The position numbers and the translations under genes are program-made. Under the pieces are notes generated by a model. It was not told the DNA's origin, did no database searches, and was given only the letters and a program-made list of their open reading frames with translations. A stretch of 48,348 nucleotides of DNA from Hyphomonas sp. BRH_c22 (lineage in GTDB: Bacteria; Pseudomonadota; Alphaproteobacteria; Caulobacterales; Hyphomonadaceae): NCBI RefSeq assembly GCF_000961795.1, contig NZ_LADU01000071.1, forward strand, positions 1 through 48,348, read 5' to 3'. The stretch's first letter is position 1; each line of letters begins with the position of its first letter. Shown here in pieces: positions 25,710 through 33,646 of the stretch.

Positions 25710-26704
25710 AGAAGGCGAAAGGAGGCCATACAGGCACCGGGCCGATGGCGTTGGAACCCGGCAGCCTGTCCCTGTGGAACAATGGTATTTGGCGACTGGC
25801 GGCGTTTAGCCTTGCCGCGTTCATGGTGTCGTGCGCAACGCCGCCCAAGTTAGAGCAGAAGATGACGCAACCCGTGCTGAATCCGACAACGCAGACAGAA
25901 TACGCGTTGCTTTGGCTACCCAAGCCGCTGGAGCAGATTCCAGTGGCCGTTTACGGCGTGAATGATGAGACCGGCGCCTTCAAATCCAGCGATTCGGTCC
26001 AGACACTCTCGCGCGCCGTGACACAAGGGGCGACCCCGATCCTCATCAAGGCGTTGCACGATGCGGGTGACAGGTCATGGTTTACCGTGATCGAACGCGA
26101 GAAACTCGACAATCTTCTCAAGGAGCGCCAGATCATTCTGGAGATGCGCCAGCGCTATCTCGGCGAGTCGGCACAGGACTCCCACGCGCTCCCTGCGCTC
26201 CTGTTTGCAGGTATCCTGATTGAAGGCGCGATCACGGGTTACGATACAAATACGCAGACGGGTGGCGCAGGCGCGCAATACCTGGGCATCGGCGCCAGTA
26301 CGCAATACCGCGAAGACTCTGTGTCGGTTTACCTGCGCGCAGTTAGCGTAAAGACAGGCGAGGTCCTACTGTCAGTGTCGACCGAGCAGCGGGTTGCCTC
26401 CGTCGCGTGGCAGGGCAATGCGTTCAAGTATGTGGCCTATCGCGAGTTGCTCGAAGCGGAGGCCGGCATAACGCTGAACCAGCCCCGTCACCTTGCGGTA
26501 CGGCAGGCGCTTGAGAAGGCAGTCTACGGGCTCGTCGTGCAGGGCGCCAAAACGGGGCTCTGGAAATTTGCCGACGAGGGCAAAGGCGAAACGGCGATCC
26601 GCTTTTTCGATGAGAACTACAAGAGCGATTTTTCGAAGGACGCCATGAAAGGCGTACCAAAGGAATTCCTGGATGAGGCGAAGGAGAAGGCAGCAACGCG
26701 GTAG
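25706..26704 (+). CDS. csgG: Curli secretion channel lipoprotein CsgG
   Basis: The protein has 332 aa from the GTG that overlaps the csgF stop. A hydrophobic stretch ends in FMVSCATPPKLEQ, an acceptable lipoprotein site, after an N-terminal extension of about 45 residues; an internal ATG at 25745 gives a shorter alternative. The mature part aligns well with E. coli CsgG: VAVYGVNDETGAFK, ALHDAGDRSWFTVIEREKL, GILIEGAITGYDTNT, GGAGAQYLGIGASTQY and VNLRVVNV-like VYLRAVSVKTGEVLLSV. CsgG forms a nonameric outer-membrane pore for unfolded curlins. The constriction loop after FK reads SSDSVQTLSR and has no aromatic residue, unlike the Y51/N55/F56 ring of E. coli. The C-terminal tail is longer and more charged than usual. 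Confidence 0.94.
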   Translation: MKKAKGGHTGTGPMALEPGSLSLWNNGIWRLAAFSLAAFMVSCATPPKLEQKMTQPVLNPTTQTEYALLWLPKPLEQIPVAVYGVNDETGAFKSSDSVQTLSRAVTQGATPILIKALHDAGDRSWFTVIEREKLDNLLKERQIILEMRQRYLGESAQDSHALPALLFAGILIEGAITGYDTNTQTGGAGAQYLGIGASTQYREDSVSVYLRAVSVKTGEVLLSVSTEQRVASVAWQGNAFKYVAYRELLEAEAGITLNQPRHLAVRQALEKAVYGLVVQGAKTGLWKFADEGKGETAIRFFDENYKSDFSKDAMKGVPKEFLDEAKEKAATR

Positions 26705-26763
26705 CGATCAGATCAAGGCTCAGGACCTGTCCCAGGCGGGCTGGTCAAACTGAGCCATAATTG

Positions 26764-26851
26764 TCCGGCACTTGCCGGATGGGTGGGGGAGAAGCCGGCA
26801 TCAAGTTGGCGCTCGTATCAGCTTCTCCCCCGGGGCCAGCCATAGTGGCTG
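26764..26851 (+). promoter_or_regulatory. Three consecutive hairpins between csgG and the first curlin gene
   Basis: Stem 1 is TCCGGC/GCCGGA (26764-26779, loop ACTT). Stem 2 is GGGGGAGAAGC/GCTTCTCCCCC (26785-26795 with 26821-26831, 11 bp). Stem 3 is CAGCCA/TGGCTG (26837-26851, loop TAG). None is followed by a T-run. The array could be an mRNA-processing or stabilising structure that lets the curlin genes be expressed differently from csgFG. Confidence 0.5.
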
Positions 26852-26903
26852 ACCCTGAGTCTTTAGTGCCTTCAATCGAAGGCCGCAACTCAGGAGGCGC
26901 AGC

Positions 26904-27716
26904 GTGCGCGGAATACGGCACTCGGATATCAACAGACCAGGCAAGGCCGCCAAACCTCGCACAGCCGGGCTCTATCGTTTGGGTGCGGGTGTACTTGTGG
27001 CGTGTCTGGCGCCCGGAGCAGACGCCGATGGAGTCGGACATCACTCCTTTGCGATGATCGACCAGATCTCGGATGTGGCCCGGGCGCGCGTCGAACAGAT
27101 AGGGGCGGAAAACAAGGTCGATGTCCTTCAGGCTGGCCGCAGCCTTGAGGCAGACATCTACATCCTCGGCCAGCTGAACAAGGCGGCCGACGGTGCCAAC
27201 CGTGTCGAGCAGACGGGTGAGGCATCCCGCGCCAGTGTCGAAGTTACCGGTGATGCAAACCAGTTCGATATCCTTCAGCAGGGCAATAGCGGTCCGGCAA
27301 ACAATACGGCCACGACCCGGATTGAAGGCGACTTCAACAGCGCGTCCATTTCGCAGAGCAATGATTTCGGATCCGACTATTACAACTCGGCGCAGCTCTC
27401 CCAGCTCGGGACAGCCAATGCTGCAGCTATTCGCCAGCGGGTCGATCCGCGCACTCTGCCGGTCGGTGGCAATACGGCCTCAATCAGCCAGGACGGCACC
27501 TCCAATGAGGCCCTGATCGAACAGGCCGGTGCGGATAATTCGGCATCCATCGATCAGACCGGAACAGCCAACAAGGGCACCATCCAGCAGGACGGCATCG
27601 GCCTCTCGGCCATTCTCGCCCAGACCGGAACAGCCCTTCAGTACACGATTAATCAGACGGGCTGCGTCCTTGCAGCCGGATGCGGTGCCATTTCGGTGAC
27701 GCAGACGGGCCCCTGA
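26904..27716 (+). CDS. Curlin-repeat protein (CsgB/CsgA-like), 270 aa
   Basis: The GTG start is supported by AGGAGGCGCAGC immediately upstream. A long basic N-terminal region leads to a signal sequence (YRLGAGVLVACLAPGADA). After that come about fifteen strand-turn units of the curlin type, for example GGNTASISQDGTSNEALIEQAGADNSASIDQTG, with Q, G and N at the expected places (QxGxxNxAxxxQ). Such proteins are secreted through CsgG and form or nucleate amyloid. The more irregular first half suggests the nucleator (CsgB) role, but this is inference. Near the C-terminus a Cys pair (TGCVLAAGCG) breaks into the last repeats, which is unusual for curlins. Confidence 0.85.
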   Translation: MRGIRHSDINRPGKAAKPRTAGLYRLGAGVLVACLAPGADADGVGHHSFAMIDQISDVARARVEQIGAENKVDVLQAGRSLEADIYILGQLNKAADGANRVEQTGEASRASVEVTGDANQFDILQQGNSGPANNTATTRIEGDFNSASISQSNDFGSDYYNSAQLSQLGTANAAAIRQRVDPRTLPVGGNTASISQDGTSNEALIEQAGADNSASIDQTGTANKGTIQQDGIGLSAILAQTGTALQYTINQTGCVLAAGCGAISVTQTGP

Positions 27717-27864
27717 CGGCCCGCGTCTCACACGGACATGCCTTGGCTGGGTGACGGCGGGGGTGTGACAGAAGCCAGGTTGGGGAACACCCAGATTGGC
27801 CTTCAGAACAACCCATTCGAAATCGGATGGGCAAACAAGAAGTGCAATGAACAGGAGAACAATC

Positions 27865-29982
27865 ATGCGCACGAAACTTTTAGCCTCAGCCGCCATCGCG
27901 GCGATTTGCTTCGGGGGCACCGCATTTTCTGAAGAAGCCGTCGTTAACCAGAATGGCCTGAACAACACGGCCTCGGTTGACCAGACGATTGATGCTTCGC
28001 TGACACCGACCGGGCTCGCGAGTAACGAGAACCTTGCGACGGTCAATCAGACCGGTGACGAGAACGATGCCACCGTGCTTCAGGGACACACGCCCGCCGG
28101 CATCGACAACTTCGTGATCGCCGCCAACTCGGCAGAAGTAGACCAGACCAGCGCAACCGGCGCCGCCGTCGGCAACATCGCCACGGTGACCCAGTTTGCA
28201 GACACGGCCGCTGGATCGGCGCCCAATTCCGTCGACATCGACCAGGCGACAGCAGGCACTGAAGCACAGACGGCAGACGTCACGCAAATAGGCGGTTCGG
28301 GCAACGAAGCGACAGTCGCCCAGGGTCTCGATGACGATCAAGGCGGCGAACTGGCCTCGGTCTCCCAAACGGGCAGCGATAACAGCACAGTCGTCGCGCA
28401 GGACGGAACCGGCGACACGGCAACTGTCACCCAGGTTGGCACGTTCAACTCGGCCAGTGTTGATCAGGATGGCAATGGCGACCTTGCCATTATCGATCAG
28501 CTGGGCGACGACAACTCGTCGACAATCGAACAGGATGGCATCAGCGCGCGCGCCGAAAACGTCCAGGATGGTTTCAACAACGCGTCGACCATTACTCAGG
28601 CTGATACGTCCGCAAACGGTACGGTCGGCATCCCCGGCTACGATCCCGAAGCGCGGGTGCTGCAAACCGGCAATGACAACCTGTCAAGCGTCGCGCAGGA
28701 AAACCTCGGCGGCGGCTTCAATCAGGAGGCCAATGTCACACAGACGGGCGACGCAAACGACTCGGTCGTCGTTCAGTCCGGTGAGGGTCCGGGCTTCACC
28801 GGCACACTGCGTGCCAACGTGACCCAGACCGAAGGATCGACATCGACAATCGGACAGACGGCTGTTGTCGGCAATGCCAACAACCTGTTCGCACGCGTCG
28901 ATCAGGCGGGCGCATCAACGTCTGACGTCACTCAGACGGCAAACGGCCCGCGCGCGGTCGGCCTCACGGCCAATGTCACGCAGGATGGCGGCTCCGATGC
29001 CCTCGTCGGTCAGTCGGTTGACAATACATCGGCGGACAACAATTCCGCGACAAACTCCGGCGCCGTGCTCGCGACGCTGAACCAGAACGGCGGCTCCTCG
29101 GCGACTGTCAGCCAGTCGATCATCGGCAATGCCTCCTCGGGGGTCACCGCCACCGTCACGCAGGACAATGGCGCATCGGCCGATGTCACCCAGTCGATTG
29201 CGGCTGACGGGGCCACCAGCATGCTGGCAACCGTTGTCCAGGATGGCGCAAGCGATGCGTCCGTGACCCAGACGTTCAACCGGGACGGCAGCATGAACTT
29301 CTCCGCTGATGTCATCCAGGACGGATCCGGCAACGTGTCTACAATCGTCCAGTCGGACAATGATGCAGGCGCAGTCGTCGGCGGGCCTGACAATAACGTC
29401 TTTGCCTCAACCAACCAGGTCGGCAGCGACAATGAGGCGAGCATCAGCCAGGAAGGCCGGGCATTCCCTGATCTCAACCTGAACTCCTACATCACGCAGA
29501 TTGGCAGCGACAACTTCGCCAGCGTCGAGCAGGACGGCAAGACCAATACATCGACGATCAACCAGATCGACGGGGCTGCCTTCAACATGGCCAGCATCAA
29601 CCAGTCGGGCTTCCGTGTCGAAGGCACGATCACCCAGACCGGGGATGACAATGATGCGTCGATCGTGCAGCAGGCCGGCGATGCAGACGCAACGATCACG
29701 CAGTCCGGCAATGGCAACACCGCCTCAGTCGAACAGCCAAGCGGCCGTTACCTGACCGCGGAGATCACGCAGAGTGGGCACGACAATGTCGGCTCCATTT
29801 ACCAGCTCAGCGGTGAGAGCAATACGGCATCCATTGAGCAGTCCACCAATGGCAACCTTGCATTGATCTCGCAGAGTGGTGGCGACGGCAATATGGCCGC
29901 CATCATGCAGAAGGCCGCCGGAAACGCGATCGGTTCGATCACGCAGACGGGTGCGGGCAACTCCGCCTCGATCACACAGTAA
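27865..29982 (+). CDS. Giant curlin-repeat amyloid protein, 705 aa
   Basis: From the ATG at 27865 (AGGAG at 8 nt) the protein has a signal peptide (MRTKLLASAAIAAICFGGTAFS). The rest consists wholly of curlin-type strands ending in VxQ or IxQ, roughly fifty by eye, arranged as QTGDxNxAxVxQ units. E. coli CsgA has five repeats in 131 residues. The units are most regular at the ends (DNFASVEQDGKTNTSTINQ) and looser in the middle, where Q-G-x-x-N is partly replaced by DGGS or NGAS turns. The mature chain has no cysteine, only two lysines and about nine arginines, and many Asp/Glu, so it is strongly acidic. It is the likely main fibre subunit. A strong terminator follows. Confidence 0.88.
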   Translation: MRTKLLASAAIAAICFGGTAFSEEAVVNQNGLNNTASVDQTIDASLTPTGLASNENLATVNQTGDENDATVLQGHTPAGIDNFVIAANSAEVDQTSATGAAVGNIATVTQFADTAAGSAPNSVDIDQATAGTEAQTADVTQIGGSGNEATVAQGLDDDQGGELASVSQTGSDNSTVVAQDGTGDTATVTQVGTFNSASVDQDGNGDLAIIDQLGDDNSSTIEQDGISARAENVQDGFNNASTITQADTSANGTVGIPGYDPEARVLQTGNDNLSSVAQENLGGGFNQEANVTQTGDANDSVVVQSGEGPGFTGTLRANVTQTEGSTSTIGQTAVVGNANNLFARVDQAGASTSDVTQTANGPRAVGLTANVTQDGGSDALVGQSVDNTSADNNSATNSGAVLATLNQNGGSSATVSQSIIGNASSGVTATVTQDNGASADVTQSIAADGATSMLATVVQDGASDASVTQTFNRDGSMNFSADVIQDGSGNVSTIVQSDNDAGAVVGGPDNNVFASTNQVGSDNEASISQEGRAFPDLNLNSYITQIGSDNFASVEQDGKTNTSTINQIDGAAFNMASINQSGFRVEGTITQTGDDNDASIVQQAGDADATITQSGNGNTASVEQPSGRYLTAEITQSGHDNVGSIYQLSGESNTASIEQSTNGNLALISQSGGDGNMAAIMQKAAGNAIGSITQTGAGNSASITQ

Positions 29983-29990
29983 GCATTTCG

Positions 29991-30025
29991 CCCCGAACCG
30001 GTTCGCCGGTTCGGGGCACTTTTTT
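29991..30025 (+). terminator. Strong intrinsic terminator after the giant curlin gene
   Basis: A perfect 11-bp stem (CCCCGAACCGG/CCGGTTCGGGG) with a TTCG tetraloop is followed by CAC and six T residues. It starts 8 bp after the stop codon and would limit expression of the lipoprotein gene downstream. Confidence 0.92.
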
Positions 30026-30052
30026 AACCAATCACGTTCTGGAGACGGCGTT

Positions 30053-30700
30053 TTGAGCGGAACAGTCAGACCACCCTCCCGTCGCGCCTTTCGCTATCTG
30101 GCGCCAGTGATGCTTCTTCTTGGCACCATGGCATGCACTACTACGTTCACGACGGATCTGCGTCAGGCGTTCAGTATGGATCCGGCCGCAACACCAGATG
30201 AGGCCGCTCCCCCGGTTCCGGAACAATACAATGATCAGCCCGGCCCGCCCGACGCCAGGACCGGTGCGGACCAGGTGGGCTCCGATGAGCTGAATGCACC
30301 CGGCGGCACTGCCGCGATGAGCGTTGCGCAGGTCAGCGAGACAGACAGCATATCAGCCGGATATTCACAGCCCATTCTCAATTCCGACGATCCCTGTTCC
30401 GCCGAGCCGGACAATGTGGAACGCTGCGGACCGAGCGCCTTGCCTGCCCCCAAAGACACGTGCCGCGCATGCGGGACAGACGCAGAGATGACACTTTTCG
30501 CGCCGAAAAGAGCACATGCCGGCAATTTTGACCCGGCTGTGGCCGTGCAGGAAATCGGTCGCGGGCGCACAGTCTCGCAAGCGTCGCAATCGGTCGGCAA
30601 TGCCTTCCTTACGGCGCCTGCAACGCATTCAGAGCCTGCTCCGGAGGCCATCCCGATACCCCTGGAAGGCCTGGGGTCCGTCTTGCCCGACGCCCCTTAG
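30053..30700 (+). CDS. Cysteine-containing lipoprotein at the end of the curli locus
   Basis: The most plausible start is TTG 30053, with GGAGA 8 nt upstream and a lipoprotein signal directly following (RRAFRYLAPVMLLLGTMACTTT, lipobox GTMAC). This gives 215 aa. The mature part is low in hydrophobic residues and rich in Pro, Ala, Asp and Glu. Four cysteines lie in DDPCSAEPDNVERCGPS and KDTCRACGTD, probably disulfide-bonded or metal-binding in the periplasm. I recognise no family. The position right after the terminator of the giant curlin gene suggests an accessory factor (anchor or assembly factor) expressed at a low level, but this is inference. Confidence 0.6.
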   Translation: MSGTVRPPSRRAFRYLAPVMLLLGTMACTTTFTTDLRQAFSMDPAATPDEAAPPVPEQYNDQPGPPDARTGADQVGSDELNAPGGTAAMSVAQVSETDSISAGYSQPILNSDDPCSAEPDNVERCGPSALPAPKDTCRACGTDAEMTLFAPKRAHAGNFDPAVAVQEIGRGRTVSQASQSVGNAFLTAPATHSEPAPEAIPIPLEGLGSVLPDAP

Positions 30701-30972
30701 CCAGATGGCGGGCAGGCTGACCTGTCCATTTCACCCTTCCGTCAGGTTCCGGAACTGCTTTGCACCGTCGAATTGGTTCGCGCTTTGCGCGATGCTTGGC
30801 CGATTGACACTTAGTGCCGGCAACAAGGCAGTCATGGAGCGCAACTGGATCAAGCGCGCTGCGGATGCACACGCATTTCGGGTGCTGGAGTGCGCTGATT
30901 TTACAAGACCTATCCGCGACGCATGCAGAAAACGCTGTAAAATCATACAGCCGCGCTTCGCCAATGCCTTGA

Positions 30973-31025
30973 TTTCCCATGGTGCACCCGGAGCGATTCG
31001 AATGCCCGACCCCCAGATTCGTAGT
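30973..31025. repeat. Left attachment repeat: displaced 3' half of tRNA-Arg(ACG)
   Basis: These 53 bp match 33647-33699 with one difference (T at 31003, C at 33677). They correspond to the tRNA-Arg gene from the anticodon loop through the 3' CCA and a few flanking bases. Beyond 31025 the similarity stops at once, so this is a partial tRNA copy left at the far end of an integrated element. Confidence 0.9.
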
Positions 31026-31154
31026 TCGCCCAAACCAACTTTGCAACAACTACGGAAAGCGCATAAATTCCCTATTTAGGTTTGTTTTTACTACCTTTTC
31101 GCGTTTTCAAATTTGACTGCCATTGATCGAACTGGACTGTTGTTCGGTTGATTT

Positions 31155-31162
31155 GTGGGCAA
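31155..31162 (+). repeat. TGTGGGCA, left-end arm-site-like repeat
   Basis: This is part of an 11-nt match, TTTGTGGGCAA (31153-31163), to the right end of the island at 33585-33595, in the same orientation. Confidence 0.5.
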
Positions 31163-31473
31163 ACTTGGAAACTGTCCTCAAATCCATGGGCTACGCCGCC
31201 AGAGATGAGCCTAAAGCCGATCGGGAGGTGCGGCCTCATGGATGCCAAAGAATGCGATCTGCGCGACTTTCCCCTGGACGAATGACAACAAGCCAAACGA
31301 ATTGCCCACCATGCGGGCGAGACCGGCGAATTTAGCTCAGTTCCTGACAGATCAGTCTGGCAACGTCAGTCGCAAGTCAGTTTGCAATTTTCCCATTTAG
31401 CGCAGTCTCACTGCGTAAAAACAGCTTAAAGGTAAACTTGATTGAAGTTTGAAAAAATGATATTTAGCTAAGT

Positions 31474-32259
31474 ATGACTGCGCAAAATGATGGAAAGCTA
31501 AACCAGCTCTTTCACGATCTCCCTGAAGGGCTGGTCGTCGATGCCGCATGGCTGCGTCAGAAGGGCTATTCCACATCGCTGTGCAGCCAATACGTTGCGG
31601 CGGGCTGGCTGGAGAAGCCAGCACGGCGCGTCTACCGCCGCCCGACTAAAACCAAACTCACCTGGCAGCAGGTCATTATCTCCCTCCAGGCACCCTTGAG
31701 CAAGCTCCTGGTGGTCGGCGGCCGAACCGCGCTCGAGTTGCAAGGCATGGGACATTACCTCTCGCGCGAGGTCCGCGAGGTTCACCTCTACGGGCCAGAA
31801 GCTCCACCGACCTGGCTCAAGGATTTGGATCTTGGCGTGCGGTTCATCCACCACACCGGCAAGCGGCTCTTCGGAAACGATCCCATCCATGGCAGTTTCA
31901 GGCAGATTGAATGGGGACATCTGAGCTCGCCGCTCACCGTATCCACACCCGAGCGCGCCGTTCTCGAACTGCTGGATGAGCTGCCGAATAACGAAAGTTT
32001 TCATCAGGTCGATAAACTGATGGAGGGCCTCTCCAGCCTCAGCCCGCGCCGCCTCAAAGAACTGCTCGGCGATTGCCACAGTGTGAAAGTGAAACGGCTC
32101 TTTTTCTTTTTCGCGGAACGCCATCACCATCGTTGGATGAACCAGCTCGACCCAGAGAGCTTCGATCTCGGAACAGGAAATCGCGTTCTGGTGAAAGGCG
32201 GCAAACTCAATCGCCGTTATCACATCACCGTGCCGGAGGATCTCGATGGCCTACAGTGA
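31474..32259 (+). CDS. AbiEi-family antitoxin of a type IV toxin-antitoxin system
   Basis: This 261-aa protein begins with a winged helix-turn-helix (VDAAWLRQKGYSTSLCSQYVAAGWLEKPARRVYRR) followed by the AbiEi C-terminal region (GGRTALELQGMGHYL, HLYG, TVSTPERAVLELLDELPNNESFHQVDKLMEGL). AbiEi proteins repress their own operon and counteract AbiEii. In phage-infected cells the pair gives abortive infection. The final 14 nt overlap the toxin gene. No good ribosome site precedes the ATG, and the leader is AT-rich (possible -10 TATTTAGCTA region at about 31459). Composition differs from the flanking chromosome, in line with horizontal gain. Confidence 0.88.
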   Translation: MTAQNDGKLNQLFHDLPEGLVVDAAWLRQKGYSTSLCSQYVAAGWLEKPARRVYRRPTKTKLTWQQVIISLQAPLSKLLVVGGRTALELQGMGHYLSREVREVHLYGPEAPPTWLKDLDLGVRFIHHTGKRLFGNDPIHGSFRQIEWGHLSSPLTVSTPERAVLELLDELPNNESFHQVDKLMEGLSSLSPRRLKELLGDCHSVKVKRLFFFFAERHHHRWMNQLDPESFDLGTGNRVLVKGGKLNRRYHITVPEDLDGLQ

Positions 32260-33160
32260 TACCTACCGGCAACAAGTTACGCTCCTCATCCGTACGCTTC
32301 CCTATGTGGCCGAGGAGACTGCCTTCGCTCTCAAGGGTGGGACCGCCATTAATCTCTTCGTTCGCGACATGCCGCGCCTCTCCGTGGATATTGACCTGAC
32401 TTACCTTCCAGTGGAGCCACGCGCGGCCTCGCTCAAAGCAATCGATGAGGCAATGACCCGCATTGGCGAGCGCATCGCCGCAGGCATTCCAGGCGCACGG
32501 ATCGCACTTCATCGCCCGCAGGGCTTAGGGATAGTCACCAAAGTGCTTGTCGAAGAGGGCGGCACGCGGATCAAGATCGAAGTCACGCCGGTCTCGCGCG
32601 GCTGCGTCTATGAGCCCGTCACAATGAGCGTTTCGGCGTTTGTCGAAGCAGAGTTCGGCTATGCAGAAACACAAGTCGTTTCATTCGCTGATTTGTACGC
32701 GGGCAAGATTGTCGCCGCGCTTGATCGGCAGCATCCGCGGGACCTATTTGATGTCCGCGACCTTTTGGCCAACGAGGGTGTGAATGACGCGCTTCGCGCT
32801 GCATTCGTCGCCTACATGCTTAGCCACAATCGTCCCATGCACGAAGTCCTTTCCCCGATCCGCAAGGACATTGAGGGCGAATTCGTGCGTGGATTTGAAG
32901 GCATGACTGACGCACCCGTCGACCTCGCCGAACTCATCACCGCCCGCGAGAGAATCATCGCCATAATAGTGGGCGCTATGCCCGAGGCGCATCGCAAATT
33001 CCTGATTTCATTTAAACGCGGCGAAGCCGACTGGTCTCTGCTCGGCTTGCCCGGAGTGGCCGATCTTCCTGCTGTAAGGTGGCGTCAGCAAAATCTCGAC
33101 ACACTCTCACGCGAGGTCCGCGCTGCCGAAGTGGCCAAGCTGGAGAAAGTATTGTTCTGA
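32246..33160 (+). CDS. AbiEii/AbiGii-family nucleotidyltransferase toxin
   Basis: This 304-aa protein has the DNA polymerase beta-like nucleotidyltransferase fold. The core motif is FALKGGTAINLFVRDMPRLSVDIDLTYLP, where GG-T and D-x-D supply the nucleotide and metal sites. Later the AbiEii motif YAGKIVAALDRQHPRDLFDVRDLL carries the conserved Lys and Asp residues. AbiEii toxins modify tRNA or other RNA 3' ends with nucleotides and arrest growth; for this protein the target is unknown. GGAGG precedes the ATG inside the antitoxin gene, so the two are translated together. All catalytic motifs are intact. Confidence 0.92.
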   Translation: MAYSDTYRQQVTLLIRTLPYVAEETAFALKGGTAINLFVRDMPRLSVDIDLTYLPVEPRAASLKAIDEAMTRIGERIAAGIPGARIALHRPQGLGIVTKVLVEEGGTRIKIEVTPVSRGCVYEPVTMSVSAFVEAEFGYAETQVVSFADLYAGKIVAALDRQHPRDLFDVRDLLANEGVNDALRAAFVAYMLSHNRPMHEVLSPIRKDIEGEFVRGFEGMTDAPVDLAELITARERIIAIIVGAMPEAHRKFLISFKRGEADWSLLGLPGVADLPAVRWRQQNLDTLSREVRAAEVAKLEKVLF

Positions 33161-33330
33161 GACAGCCATAAAGGCTGATCTGCCATCGCTTCTCCCAAGA
33201 ACAGTCACTGTGTCACGAGACTCCATCGATTCCAGTTTCGACTTGTTGGAGGGCGACCACAGCTCGGCGAGGCACTGGCGGATGCGGTGTTCAGTGAGGA
33301 CGATTTTGTATCGATGCAGGACAGGCGGCA

Positions 33331-33582
33331 GTGAACCCAGGCGGCACCCATCCTGGTCCGGGCGACCCTGACCAGCTCTTCGCCCCGGAAGAGGCCGCCG
33401 CCCTGCTCAACGTGAAACTTCAGACACTCGCGAAATGGCGGATGGGAGGACAAGGCCTTGGCCCGCACTTCGTGAAAGTCGGCAGAGCGATCAGATATCG
33501 CCGCGCAACGCTGGTGTCATTCATCGAAGGCAACACGTTCACCAACACTGCCGAAGCCAGATCAGGCGTTCGCGAACACTAA
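33331..33582 (+). CDS. Excisionase-like helix-turn-helix protein
   Basis: The 83-aa frame opens at GTG 33331. The core LFAPEEAAALLNVKLQTLAKWRMGGQGLGPHFVKVGRAIRYRRATLVSFIEGNTF is a MerR-like winged helix of the AlpA/Xis type, which bends DNA at att sites and directs excision. The first 14 residues (PGGTHPGPGDPDQ) look like a flexible tail. It lies 65 bp from the right attachment repeat, where integrase or excisionase genes usually sit, but no integrase accompanies it. It could also act as a transcription factor. Confidence 0.75.
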   Translation: MNPGGTHPGPGDPDQLFAPEEAAALLNVKLQTLAKWRMGGQGLGPHFVKVGRAIRYRRATLVSFIEGNTFTNTAEARSGVREH

Positions 33583-33586
33583 TTTT

Positions 33587-33605
33587 TGTGGGCAATGTGT
33601 GGGCA
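33587..33605 (+). repeat. Tandem TGTGGGCA repeats at the right island end
   Basis: TGTGGGCA occurs at 33587-33594 and 33598-33605, 11 bp apart (one helical turn), just after the excisionase-like gene and 42 bp from the right attachment repeat. This spacing is what tandem arm-type integrase or excisionase sites look like. Confidence 0.5.
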
Positions 33606-33646
33606 CGGCGAAATTCGAAGAAGCGATGTTTTCGTCTAACCCCTTG

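Larger units (their letters stand above)
30701..31473. other. Gene-poor stretch holding the displaced tRNA fragment and left island end
   Basis: This 770-bp stretch lacks a convincing gene. Base composition shifts to AT-rich after about 31025. It holds the left 53-bp tRNA-derived repeat (30973-31025) and one TGTGGGCA repeat (31155-31162). A 70-codon frame at 31123-31335 has no ribosome site or family similarity. A putative promoter for the AbiE genes should lie in 31380-31470. Confidence 0.7.

Noticed and set aside
26785..26831. The 11-bp stem after csgG as an intrinsic terminator
   Set aside because: The loop is 25 nt and no T-run follows, so it was kept as a structured element only.
27865..29982. 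Regularly spaced short repeats suggesting a CRISPR-like array
   Set aside because: The repeats are degenerate at DNA level, in phase with one reading frame and encode curlin strands. No identical repeats with unique spacers exist.
31123..31335. Small 70-codon frame at the left end of the AbiE island
   Set aside because: It has no ribosome site, no family similarity and an irregular composition; the region looks non-coding.
33583..33646. Possible remnant of an integrase C-terminus next to the tRNA
   Set aside because: Translations in this 64-bp stretch show no tyrosine-recombinase motif. Only the TGTGGGCA repeats can be supported.
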